Positions 7,301-15,350 of a DNA stretch of 64,000 nucleotides are shown here, in pieces. Position 1 is the stretch's first letter. Every line of letters begins with the position of its first letter. The stretch lies in the NCBI GenBank assembly GCA_038531945.1, contig JBCBBH010000004.1, positions 248,001 through 312,000 of the forward strand. The letters run 5' to 3'. The notes under the pieces were generated by a model. The model made no database searches and was not told the DNA's origin. It worked only from the letters and a program-made list of their open reading frames with translations. This DNA is from CALBPI01 sp038531945 (GTDB taxonomy: Bacteria > Pseudomonadota > Gammaproteobacteria > Steroidobacterales > Woeseiaceae). The position numbers were made by a program, and so were the translations under genes.

Positions 7301-8315
7301 GATACATCTCAACTTTTGGCAGCAATGGCTGCTCGCTCATAGCCCGTTGCTCACTGTATCGGTCGTCACGGCGACGCCAAACCCGACTGACCATATTCGC
7401 GATCTCGTCATCCGTCGCGCCGCGACGCAGCGGCTCCAGGAAGCGGGTGCCCTGCGTAGCAAAAAGGCAGGTGTATAGCGTGCCGTCGGCCGCCAGCCTC
7501 GCCCGATGACAATCACCGCAGAAGGGTGCGGTGACCGATGAGATGAATCCGATCTCGCCAGCGCCGTCGTCGTAACGGTAACGTCGCGCAACCTCACCGC
7601 GGTAATTCGGCTCAAGCGGGCTGACGGGCCACCGTTCATGAATCGTCTGAAGCACCTCCTCGGAGGGGACGACTTCATCGCGGCGCCAGCCGTTGCGATT
7701 ACCAACATCCATGTACTCGATCATTCGCACCACGTGCGGTGTGCCACGAAAATGCTCGATCAAATCGAGCAAAGCGCCATCGTTGACACCTCGCTGAACC
7801 ACCGTGTTGATCTTCAGTGCAAAACCGGCGTCTTCCGCTGCCGCAATACCGCCGAGCACCGCCTGCAAATCACCTCGCCCACCGCTCATTGCCGCGAACG
7901 TCTCTGGATCGAGGGAGTCGAGGCTCAATGTCACGCGCTTCAAGCCGGCGTCTCGAAGCTGCTGCGCCCGTGATGCCAGCAGCTGGCCATTGGTGGTCAA
8001 CGCAAGATCCTGGACACCATCGATGGATGCCAACCGGCCAACCAGATCGACGATATGTTTGTCGAGCAGCGGTTCGCCGCCAGTCAATCGCAATTTATTA
8101 ACACCGAGACTAACCATGATCCCGGCGAGCCTCACTATTTCATCATGATTGAGACGGGCACTGCGTGAGAGAAACTCGTAGTCGTCGCCGAACTTGCTAC
8201 TCGGCATGCAGTACGGACAGCGATAGTTGCAGCGGTCGATTAACGAGATTCGCAAATCACGGATCGGCCGGTTGAATCGATCCTTAGGTGCACCGTTGTC
8301 TGACTTCTGCGCCAT
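7287..8315 (-). CDS. moaA: GTP 3',8-cyclase MoaA
   Basis: Radical-SAM enzyme that rearranges GTP in the first step of molybdenum cofactor synthesis. The N-terminal cluster motif CNYRCPYC gives C29, C33 and C36, followed by LRLTGGEPLL for SAM binding. The second 4Fe-4S cluster, which binds GTP, is represented by PFCGDCHRARL and a third Cys in TLYTCLFA. The protein ends in Gly-Gly, the flexible tail found in MoaA. At 342 residues it is standard length. It is first in the five-gene operon. A perfect TATAAT -10 lies 33 bp upstream, leaving too short a leader for a molybdenum cofactor riboswitch. Confidence 0.96.
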   Translation of the reverse strand: MAQKSDNGAPKDRFNRPIRDLRISLIDRCNYRCPYCMPSSKFGDDYEFLSRSARLNHDEIVRLAGIMVSLGVNKLRLTGGEPLLDKHIVDLVGRLASIDGVQDLALTTNGQLLASRAQQLRDAGLKRVTLSLDSLDPETFAAMSGGRGDLQAVLGGIAAAEDAGFALKINTVVQRGVNDGALLDLIEHFRGTPHVVRMIEYMDVGNRNGWRRDEVVPSEEVLQTIHERWPVSPLEPNYRGEVARRYRYDDGAGEIGFISSVTAPFCGDCHRARLAADGTLYTCLFATQGTRFLEPLRRGATDDEIANMVSRVWRRRDDRYSEQRAMSEQPLLPKVEMYRVGG

Positions 8316-8347
8316 TTTGCTTTTGCTGGACGACTACCGAGCCCCGG

Positions 8348-8376
8348 ATTATACCGATTTGTGCGCTGTTGTGCGG
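8348..8376 (-). promoter_or_regulatory. Probable moaA promoter
   Basis: Read on the minus strand, 8353-8348 is TATAAT, a perfect sigma-70 -10 hexamer. At 16-bp spacing the -35 region reads CGCACA, which matches only half of the consensus, so a start near 8341 would be weak or activator-assisted. The predicted leader to the moaA ATG is only about 25 bases. Confidence 0.45.
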
Positions 8377-8397
8377 CGCAGCATTCCCTCCTATACT
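8369..8397 (+). promoter_or_regulatory. Probable promoter of the acyl-CoA dehydrogenase pair
   Basis: TTGTGC at 8369-8374 and TATACT at 8392-8397 are spaced by 17 bp and point toward the acyl-CoA dehydrogenase genes, giving a leader of about 90 bases. The -35 region overlaps the -35 position of the divergent moaA promoter, so the two may interfere with one another. Confidence 0.4.
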
Positions 8398-8495
8398 CAG
8401 TTGTCGGATGGGGGGCGCATCCGCGAAGATTTCCAGTGAGAAATCCACCGAATTCCCGCTCTATGCCGCAGCCCGCGGCCTCGATGGACACAATT

Positions 8496-9698
8496 ATGGA
8501 TCTCAGTTTTTCTGCCGAAGATCTCGCTTTCCGCGAACAGGTTCGCGAATTTTTCAAGGACCACTACCCCGACGATATCCGGGAAAAGATGGATAGCAAC
8601 GTCAAGCTCGATAAAGCTGACTTCGTCCGCTGGCAGAAAATTCTCCACAAACATGGTTACATGGCCGTGAACTGGCCAGTCGACTACGGAGGCACTGGCT
8701 GGACGCCCGTACAGAAATATCTGTTCGCGACAGAAATGGCTGAAGCCAACGCGCCGGACGTCGTGCCTTTCGGCGTTAACATGGTTGGGCCAGTGATCTA
8801 TACGTTCGGAAATGAGGCTCAAAAAGCGCGTTTCCTGCCGGACATACTCGAGAGCAAAGTGTGGTGGTGTCAGGGGTACTCCGAGCCGGGCGCTGGCTCC
8901 GATCTCGCTTCGCTGAAGACGCTCGCCGAGCGTGACGGCGACCACTACGTCATCAACGGCACCAAGACCTGGACAACCCTCGGCCAACATGCGGACTGGA
9001 TATTCGTGCTGGCGCGCACGAACACCGATGTTGCGCGCCGGCAGGAAGGCATCAGTTTTATCTTATGTGACATGAAGACCGAGGGCATTACGGTCCGCCC
9101 AATCATCACCATCGAAGGCGGTCATGAGGTCAACGAGGTCCACTTTGAAAACGTCCGCGTGCCGGTCGAAAACCTCGTCGGCGAAGAAGGCAAAGGATGG
9201 ACTTACGGCAAAGTGTTGTTGCAGCACGAGCGAACCAATATCGCCGCTGTGGCGCGCTCAAAGTACAAACTCAAGAAGCTGAAAAAGTTGGCTGCGAGCG
9301 AGCGATTCGGTGCGCGCCCGCTGATCGAATCACCCGGTTTTCGGCAGAAAATCTTGCGTACAGAGATAGAGCTGAAGGCACTGGAGTTCACTGACCTTCG
9401 TACATTGGCGGCAGTAGCGACCGGCAAAGCGCCCGGACCCGAGAGCTCCATCCTCAAGATCAAAGGCACAGAAATCCAGCAACAGTTGACCAATCTGTTC
9501 ATGGAGGCCGCCGGCTACTACGCCCTGCCATTTGTCCCTGAGCAATACAGCTCAGCTTTCGAAGGAGAATCCCGACTCGTCGACGGCACCGAACCTACCA
9601 GCGCACTGCACTACTTTAACTACCGGAAGACGTCGATTTACGGTGGCTCTAACGAGATTCAGAAAAACATCATCGCCAAGCACGTGCTCGGGCTGTAA
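8496..9698 (+). CDS. Acyl-CoA dehydrogenase, large subunit of a heteromeric pair
   Basis: FAD-dependent dehydrogenase of 400 residues that would introduce a 2,3 double bond into an acyl-CoA. Family features are the N-terminal helical DLSFSAEDLAFREQVREFF, the mid-domain YSEPGAGSDLASLKT and TKTWTTLGQHADW loops that bind FAD and substrate, and a C-terminal IYGGSNEIQKNIIAKHVLGL tail. The position where medium-chain enzymes have their catalytic Glu (YEG) reads YGG here. The next gene begins 12 bp later and encodes a shorter homologue. This arrangement resembles pimeloyl-CoA dehydrogenase PimC/PimD and the mycobacterial steroid FadE pairs, which work as heterotetramers. I chose ATG 8496 because the family starts there; ATG 8484 is a close alternative. 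Confidence 0.88.
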   Translation: MDLSFSAEDLAFREQVREFFKDHYPDDIREKMDSNVKLDKADFVRWQKILHKHGYMAVNWPVDYGGTGWTPVQKYLFATEMAEANAPDVVPFGVNMVGPVIYTFGNEAQKARFLPDILESKVWWCQGYSEPGAGSDLASLKTLAERDGDHYVINGTKTWTTLGQHADWIFVLARTNTDVARRQEGISFILCDMKTEGITVRPIITIEGGHEVNEVHFENVRVPVENLVGEEGKGWTYGKVLLQHERTNIAAVARSKYKLKKLKKLAASERFGARPLIESPGFRQKILRTEIELKALEFTDLRTLAAVATGKAPGPESSILKIKGTEIQQQLTNLFMEAAGYYALPFVPEQYSSAFEGESRLVDGTEPTSALHYFNYRKTSIYGGSNEIQKNIIAKHVLGL

Positions 9699-9710
9699 GG
9701 GACAGACGCA

Positions 9711-10838
9711 ATGGATTTTTCAATCACAGAAGACCAGGCCATGCTGCAAGACAGCGTCGCCAAGTTCATCCAAAACGACTACGACTTTGAAGCGCGTCAG
9801 GCTGCGGCCGCCACTGATCTAGGATTTTCCCGAGAGCGCTGGACGGAATTCGCCGAGCTAGGCTGGGCGGCGGTGCCATTTGCAGAAGACGATGGCGGGC
9901 TCGATGGCGGACCGATTGAACTGATGTTGTTGATGGAGGAGTTCGGCAAGGGGCTTGTGATCGAGCCTTACCTGCCTTGCGTCGTGCTGGCTGGCGGTGT
10001 CATGAAGCGTCTTGCGAACGACGCCCAGAAGAGTCAGTGGCTTGCTCCGCTCATAGACGGCAGCAAGCTCGGCGCCTTGGCAAATGTGGAGCCACAAGCA
10101 CGCTTCGATCTTGCCAACACGGAGACCACCGCCTCCCGGGATGGTGACAATTTCATTGTCTCGGGGCACAAGTGCGTGGTTTTGAACGGCGGCGCCGCGG
10201 ATATCCTGGTTGTCAGTGCACGCACCAGCGGCAGCGCCACTGACACAAACGGCATCACTTTGTTCGTCGTCGACGCCAATGCCGACGGGATTACGCGCAC
10301 GAGCTACCCGACAGTCGACGCGCGGCAAGCGGCGGACATCGTTTTCGACAATGTTCGCATTCCGGCAAACCAAGTTCTTGGCGAAGTCGATGGTGGCTAC
10401 GCCGCCCTGGCAGCGTCCATCAATCTGGCTACGATCTGCGTTTGCGCCGAAGCTGTCGGCATCATGCAGATGCTCAATTACAAGACGCTGGAATACACCA
10501 AATCCCGCGTTCAGTTTGGCGCTCCGATCGCGAGCTTCCAGTCGTTGCAACATAGAATGGTCGACATGTTCATGATTGCCGAGCAAACACGCTCGCTGCT
10601 GCTTCACGCAGTCATGTCACAGTACGAGGACGACAGTGCAGCGGCTGACGCTGCGATTCACGCACTGAAGATTTACGTCGGCACCGAAGGACGTCGGCTG
10701 GGCGAGGAAGCCGTGCAATTACATGGCGGTATGGGCGTCAGCTGGGAGCTAGACGTCGCGCACTATTTCAAACGACTGACGATGATCGACACGTTGTTTG
10801 GTAACGCGGATCACCACTCCGAACACTACTCGGTCTGA
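9711..10838 (+). CDS. Acyl-CoA dehydrogenase, small subunit of a heteromeric pair
   Basis: A 375-residue acyl-CoA dehydrogenase-fold protein coded 12 bp after its larger homologue. It opens MDFSITEDQAMLQDSVAKF and keeps HGGMGVSWELDVAHYFKRL, the FAD-contacting segment. In contrast, the mid-domain is degenerate: the usual TEPxAGSD loop is replaced by ANVEPQARFD. Its C-terminus ends IDTLFGNADHH without the YEGT-type catalytic Glu or the EIQ tail. Such degeneration in the small partner is typical of heterotetrameric enzymes in which the two subunits share one FAD site. I infer that it functions only with the gene at 8496. Substrate is unknown; branched, dicarboxylic or steroid side-chain CoA esters are known for related pairs. 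Confidence 0.88.
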   Translation: MDFSITEDQAMLQDSVAKFIQNDYDFEARQAAAATDLGFSRERWTEFAELGWAAVPFAEDDGGLDGGPIELMLLMEEFGKGLVIEPYLPCVVLAGGVMKRLANDAQKSQWLAPLIDGSKLGALANVEPQARFDLANTETTASRDGDNFIVSGHKCVVLNGGAADILVVSARTSGSATDTNGITLFVVDANADGITRTSYPTVDARQAADIVFDNVRIPANQVLGEVDGGYAALAASINLATICVCAEAVGIMQMLNYKTLEYTKSRVQFGAPIASFQSLQHRMVDMFMIAEQTRSLLLHAVMSQYEDDSAAADAAIHALKIYVGTEGRRLGEEAVQLHGGMGVSWELDVAHYFKRLTMIDTLFGNADHHSEHYSV

Positions 10839-10861
10839 CGCACGCAGCGCCTGGCAGAGAG

Positions 10862-12562
10862 TCAGGCCTTGGCGGCGAGTTCCGCCATGGCCTGGCGTTC
10901 CAGCTTCGCCCAGGAATCACGGAGCGTGACGACGCGATTGAAGACCAGCGCAGCGTCGGACTGAGACTCACGGACAAAGAACCCGAGCCGCTCGAACTGG
11001 ACGGGCGTCATGGCTCCGAGGTTCGCTAATTCCGGCTCCAGTTGTGCATCTGCAATACGCAGCGACTCTGGGTTCAACGTGCCCAGAAAGTCATCCTGCG
11101 CTGCCGGCGCCGGCACACTGAACAGGCGATCATAGAGATTGACACGGGCCGCAACGGCGTGGCCGGCTGACACCCAGTGTATCGTCCCTTTGACTTTGCG
11201 CTCATTGCCGCTGCCGCTGCGTGTCTCCGGGTCGAGACTGCAACGCAATTCAACCACGTCTCCGTCGTCGTTCTTGATCACTTCGTCGCAACGCACGATG
11301 TACGCGTAACGCAGCCTGACCTCACCGCCGGGTTTCAAACGGAAAAATTTACGTGGCGCCTCTTCCATGAAATCGTCGCGCTCGATCCACAGGGTTTTCG
11401 AGAAGGGAATTTCTCGAGTCCCCTGTGCTTCATCGTTCGGGTGATTCTGCGCGGTCATCCACTCTGTACGTCCGTCTTCGTAGTTGGTGATCACGACTTT
11501 CAAAGGATCGAGCACAGCCATGCGCCGCGGCACATCTGCCAATTCGTCTCGAACGGCCGACTCCAGCATGCCAAGTTCCAGCAGCTTCGCCTTCCTCGTC
11601 ACGCCGGCCTGGCGACAGAAACGTGTCACTGCGCTCGCCGGGTAGCCTCGTCGCCGTAGCCCTGCGATTGTCGGCATGCGCGGATCATCCCATCCATCGA
11701 CATGCCCCTGCTCGACGAGTTCGTTTAGCCGGCGTTTGCTCGTCACCATATAGGCAACCTGCAGACGGGAAAACTCAATTTGCCGTGGCGGATACTCATG
11801 CGGCACCCGGTTGACCAGCCATTCATACAACGGCCGGTGATCCGCAAACTCGAGCGTGCACAGGCTGTGGGTAATGCCCTCAAAGACATCGCACAAGGTA
11901 TGAGCGAAATCGTACATCGGATAGATAGGCCAATCGCGGCCAGTGCGTTGGTGCGTGGCGTGACGAATCCGATAAAGCGTCGGATCGCGCAAATTCATGT
12001 TTGGTGAAGCCATGTCGATACGAGCCCGCAGCACATGCGTCCCGTCCGCGAACTCCCCGGCGCGCATCGCCCGGAACAGCTTCAGATTTTCCGCGACATC
12101 TCGTTGCCGAAATGGGCTATCGACGCCGCTGGATGTCAGCGTGCCGCGGTTCGCTCGAATCTCATCCGCAGACTGACTGTCCACATAAGCATCACCGTTC
12201 TCGATCAAAACAAGCGCTGCTGCATAGAGCCGCTCGAAATAATCGGATGCATGCGTCAACCCGGCGGCCCACTCATAACCGAGCCAAGCAACATCGTCGC
12301 GAATGGCATCGGCATAAGCCTGCTTTTCCTTACTCGGGTTGGTGTCATCAAACCGCAGGTAAGTCTTGCCGCCGTACTCATTCGCGACACCAAAGTTTAG
12401 CGCGATGGAAAGTGCATGACCGATATGGAGGAAGCCATTCGGTTCTGGAGGGAAACGGGTGACCAGTCCTTTCGGCAAGCGGGACGCGTCAACGTCCGCA
12501 GCTATGATCTGGCGTATGAAATCAAGGCCGAGCGGTGCGGCGGTTTCGTCCTGCGAACTCAT
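10862..12562 (-). CDS. glnS: Glutaminyl-tRNA synthetase
   Basis: Class I aminoacyl-tRNA synthetase that charges tRNA-Gln directly, as is usual in Gammaproteobacteria. At 566 residues it is slightly longer than the E. coli enzyme (554). The HIGH motif is at 46-49 in GFLHIGHALSIALNFG, and the KMSKS-equivalent is VTSKRRL, matching the MSKR-type loop of GlnRS. The C-terminal half forms the beta-barrel anticodon-binding domains (for example FMEEAPRKFFRLKPGGEVRL). The ATG at 12562 is unambiguous. It lies 68 bp downstream of zur on the same strand, and converges with the acyl-CoA dehydrogenase gene across 23 bp. Confidence 0.96.
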   Translation of the reverse strand: MSSQDETAAPLGLDFIRQIIAADVDASRLPKGLVTRFPPEPNGFLHIGHALSIALNFGVANEYGGKTYLRFDDTNPSKEKQAYADAIRDDVAWLGYEWAAGLTHASDYFERLYAAALVLIENGDAYVDSQSADEIRANRGTLTSSGVDSPFRQRDVAENLKLFRAMRAGEFADGTHVLRARIDMASPNMNLRDPTLYRIRHATHQRTGRDWPIYPMYDFAHTLCDVFEGITHSLCTLEFADHRPLYEWLVNRVPHEYPPRQIEFSRLQVAYMVTSKRRLNELVEQGHVDGWDDPRMPTIAGLRRRGYPASAVTRFCRQAGVTRKAKLLELGMLESAVRDELADVPRRMAVLDPLKVVITNYEDGRTEWMTAQNHPNDEAQGTREIPFSKTLWIERDDFMEEAPRKFFRLKPGGEVRLRYAYIVRCDEVIKNDDGDVVELRCSLDPETRSGSGNERKVKGTIHWVSAGHAVAARVNLYDRLFSVPAPAAQDDFLGTLNPESLRIADAQLEPELANLGAMTPVQFERLGFFVRESQSDAALVFNRVVTLRDSWAKLERQAMAELAAKA

Positions 12563-12630
12563 GAGTGTCTATTGCGTGATTATTGGCGAATGCCGGTGTA
12601 ACAGTTAACAGTGGAGCCGTAAATTGTACG

Positions 12631-13119
12631 TCATGTCGATGCGGAGGGCTGCACGTTTGCGTCACGACAGTTCTCGCATCGCCCCTGCACTTCAAGCACG
12701 TACTGCTCAGCACCAAACCCAAGACGTTCAGCCATGACTTCGATCTGCCCACGAATCGCTTCGCCGTCAAGCTCGAGGACATTCCTGCACTGATCACAGA
12801 TCAAAAACGCGCTCTCATGGGGGTGCGACGGGTCGTCGCAGCCGACATAGGCATTGAGTGAATCCAAACGGTGAACCAAACCGGCCTGTATCAGAAAATC
12901 CAGCGCCCGGTATACGGTTGGCGGTGACGGGCTGTGACCCCGCTTGGTCAATTCGTCGAGCAACTCGTAAGCCCCGACTGGCTCGTGCCCGCGCCACACG
13001 AGTTCAAGAACCACCCGACGGAGCGGCGTCAGGCGCAGCCCGCGTTCGCGACAAAGTGTTTCCGCCAGCTCCATTGCGTTGGCAACACATACGTCATGAT
13101 TGTGAGCTTCTTTAGCCAT
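12631..13119 (-). CDS. zur: Zinc uptake regulator Zur (Fur family)
   Basis: A 162-residue Fur-family repressor expected to shut off zinc uptake genes when zinc is bound. The winged-helix DNA-reading part includes LRLTPLRRVVLEL and PPTVYRALDFLIQAGLVHRL (about 66-85), which is closer to E. coli Zur than to Fur. Structural zinc ligands are C108 and C111 (CDQC) and C148 and C151 (CENC). The HPHES segment supplies further metal-binding His. The ATG at 13119 follows GGGCCGG and agrees with family length. It is divergent from thrS across 121 bp. No other zinc genes are in view, so its targets must lie elsewhere. Confidence 0.9.
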   Translation of the reverse strand: MAKEAHNHDVCVANAMELAETLCRERGLRLTPLRRVVLELVWRGHEPVGAYELLDELTKRGHSPSPPTVYRALDFLIQAGLVHRLDSLNAYVGCDDPSHPHESAFLICDQCRNVLELDGEAIRGQIEVMAERLGFGAEQYVLEVQGRCENCRDANVQPSAST

Positions 13120-13141
13120 CCGGCCCGAGTCCCGCAATAAA

Positions 13142-13161
13142 CAGACCTTAAGCATAGTCTG
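13142..13161. promoter_or_regulatory. Imperfect inverted repeat in the zur-thrS intergenic region
   Basis: CAGAC at 13142-13146 and GTCTG at 13157-13161 are inverted copies 10 bases apart, 23 bases upstream of the zur ATG. A possible thrS -10 box, TACAAT, follows at 13178-13183. The repeat could be an autoregulatory operator for zur, but it does not match the E. coli Zur box and may be coincidental. Confidence 0.22.
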
Positions 13162-13240
13162 CGGGCTACGGCTTGGCTACAATAACGGGTCTGCAAGCAG
13201 CGTATCGCTCGCTTTTTCAGCCAGATAGCACGAAAACACT

Positions 13241-15175
13241 ATGCCAAGAATAACGCTTCCCGACGGATCCGGACGGGACTATGAGCAGCCGGTAACGCCG
13301 CTCGCTGTGGCGGAAGACATCAGCCGCTCGCTCGCCAAGGCCGCCGTCGCCGCTACCGTAGACGGCCAACTCTACGATTTAGCTCGTCCGGTAGATTCGG
13401 ACGCGTCGATCTCGATCATCACCCGCGACTCGGACGAGGGCCTTGAGGTCATCCGCCACGACGCCGCGCATGTGCTCGCTGAGGCGGTTAAAGAGCTGTA
13501 TCCGGAGACGCAGGTCACCATCGGACCCGCGATTGAGCACGGCTTCTATTACGACTTTGCGCGCGAAACCCCATTTAGCGAGGATGACCTCGAGATCATC
13601 GAGAAGCGGATGCACGAGATCGTGCAGCGCGACGAAACCGTCGAGCGAGAAGTTTGGACCCGCAACGATGCAGTCGCCTTCTTCCGCGAACAAGGTGAGG
13701 AATACAAAGCGCGCCTGATCGAGCGGATTCCGGAAGACGAGACGATTACGTTGTACCGCCAAGGCGATTTCATTGATCTTTGCCGCGGCCCGCATCTGCC
13801 GTCGACAGGCAGACTGGGTACTGCCTTCAAACTCATGCGCGTGTCGGGTGCGTATTGGGAAGGTGACTCCAGCAACGAGATGCTGCAGAGGATCTACGGC
13901 ACGGCCTGGGCAACGGACAAACAGCTCAGACAGTACCTGCGCCGACTGGAAGAAGCCGAAAAACGTGATCACCGTAAGCTCGGTCGACAAATGGATCTGT
14001 TCCATTTTCAGGAAGAGGCCCCCGGAGCGGTGTTCTGGCATCCGCGCGGTTGGACACTCTTCCAACGGTTGATCGACTACATGCGCTCCCAGCAGCGTGA
14101 AGCTGGCTACCGCGAAATTCATACACCGGGCGTCATGGACCGGAAACTCTGGGAAGCCTCGGGACACTGGGACTCGTTTGGCGAACACATGTACACAACC
14201 GAAACGGAAGACGGCCGTGTCTATGCGTTGAAACCGATGAACTGCCCGGGCGCGGTGCAAGTATTCAAACAAGGCATCACCAGCTACCGCGAACTCCCGG
14301 TACGCCTCGCGGAATTCGGCAAAGTCCACCGCTACGAACCGTCGGGCGCACTTCATGGCATGTTGCGGGTGCGTGCGTTCACGCAGGACGATGCGCACGT
14401 GTTCTGCACGATGGAGCAGATCACTGAGGAATCGGTTGCCATTTGCAACTTGATCCTCGGTATTTATCGCGACTTTGGATTCGAAGACATCCGGATCAAG
14501 TTCGCGGACCGACCGGAGAAACGAGTGGGCGAAGACGCAGTGTGGGATGCGTCGGAGCGCGCGTTGGTTGCCGCGCTCGAAGCGACCGGGCTTGACTACA
14601 CCCACAATCCTGGCGAAGGCGCGTTCTACGGCCCCAAACTGGAGTTTGTGTTGCGCGATGCGATCGGTCGCGACTGGCAGTGCGGCACGCTGCAGGTTGA
14701 TCTCAATCTCCCTGGCCGACTGGGTGCGTCTTATGTCGGTGAGGATGGAGAAAGGCATGTGCCTGTGATGCTCCATCGCGCGATGTTCGGATCCCTGGAA
14801 CGGTTCATTGGCATCCTGCTGGAACACTACGCTGGAAACTTGCCACTTTGGTTGGCACCGACACAAGTGCTGGTGGCCACGATTACCTCTGATGCCGATG
14901 CCTATGCGGCAGCATTGACAGAGCGACTGCGACGAGCGGGTCTCGAGGCCGAGTCGGATTTGCGCAACGAGAAAATCGGCTACAAGGTTCGCGAGCATAG
15001 CCTTGCGAAAATCCCGGTGATACTCGCGGTCGGCAAGCGCGAAGTGGAAAGTGGCGAGGTGGCGGTCCGTCGACTGGGCAGCAAAGGGCAAAAAGTCATG
15101 TCCGCTGACGCTTGTATAGAGAGCTTGCTCGCGGAGGTTGTTTCGCGCGAAACCGGCGACATTAAGGCTGTTTGA
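13241..15175 (+). CDS. thrS: Threonyl-tRNA synthetase
   Basis: Class II synthetase that charges tRNA-Thr and edits serine mischarging. At 644 residues it is nearly the size of E. coli ThrRS (642). Domains in order: TGS (1-60), editing domain with HDAAHVLAEAV and CRGPHLPSTG, catalytic core with PMNCPGAVQVF (zinc Cys), motif 2 RYEPSGALHGMLRVR and motif 3 near VMLHRAMFGSLERF, and the anticodon-binding domain LWLAPTQVLVATI to the end. The ATG at 13241 has only a weak ribosome-binding site. In most Gammaproteobacteria infC, rpmI and rplT follow thrS; here they do not, and an unrelated TonB fusion gene comes next. Confidence 0.97.
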   Translation: MPRITLPDGSGRDYEQPVTPLAVAEDISRSLAKAAVAATVDGQLYDLARPVDSDASISIITRDSDEGLEVIRHDAAHVLAEAVKELYPETQVTIGPAIEHGFYYDFARETPFSEDDLEIIEKRMHEIVQRDETVEREVWTRNDAVAFFREQGEEYKARLIERIPEDETITLYRQGDFIDLCRGPHLPSTGRLGTAFKLMRVSGAYWEGDSSNEMLQRIYGTAWATDKQLRQYLRRLEEAEKRDHRKLGRQMDLFHFQEEAPGAVFWHPRGWTLFQRLIDYMRSQQREAGYREIHTPGVMDRKLWEASGHWDSFGEHMYTTETEDGRVYALKPMNCPGAVQVFKQGITSYRELPVRLAEFGKVHRYEPSGALHGMLRVRAFTQDDAHVFCTMEQITEESVAICNLILGIYRDFGFEDIRIKFADRPEKRVGEDAVWDASERALVAALEATGLDYTHNPGEGAFYGPKLEFVLRDAIGRDWQCGTLQVDLNLPGRLGASYVGEDGERHVPVMLHRAMFGSLERFIGILLEHYAGNLPLWLAPTQVLVATITSDADAYAAALTERLRRAGLEAESDLRNEKIGYKVREHSLAKIPVILAVGKREVESGEVAVRRLGSKGQKVMSADACIESLLAEVVSRETGDIKAV

Positions 15176-15284
15176 CCGAGTCGACCCGCAACAAATGTGC
15201 GCCCGAACACACAGGTTATGTGGAATCGGTCACAGTTTCGTCTACTGGGCGCGAGCCGCTGCTGTCTCGACCTCCGAGTCTTTC

Positions 15285-15290
15285 TATACT
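15285..15290 (+). promoter_or_regulatory. Possible -10 box upstream of the TonB fusion gene
   Basis: TATACT lies 61 bp before the chosen start, in the 175-bp gap after thrS. No good -35 is present at 17-bp spacing (CTGTCT), so this is weak evidence for an independent promoter. I saw no clear hairpin terminator for thrS in the same gap. Confidence 0.28.
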
Positions 15291-15350
15291 GTGTTATGAG
15301 AGGTGTTGCTCGGTCACATGGTGTGGCTCGAGGCTCCCGTGAGGCCGACG

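Noticed and set aside
8316..8495. Molybdenum cofactor riboswitch upstream of moaA
   Set aside because: A good -10 box sits only 33 bp from the moaA start, and the remaining sequence shows no extended paired structure.
13379..15091. Long open frame on the minus strand opposite thrS (570 codons)
   Set aside because: It is the antisense shadow of thrS in a G+C-rich gene; the protein is Arg/His/Phe-rich without any family motif.
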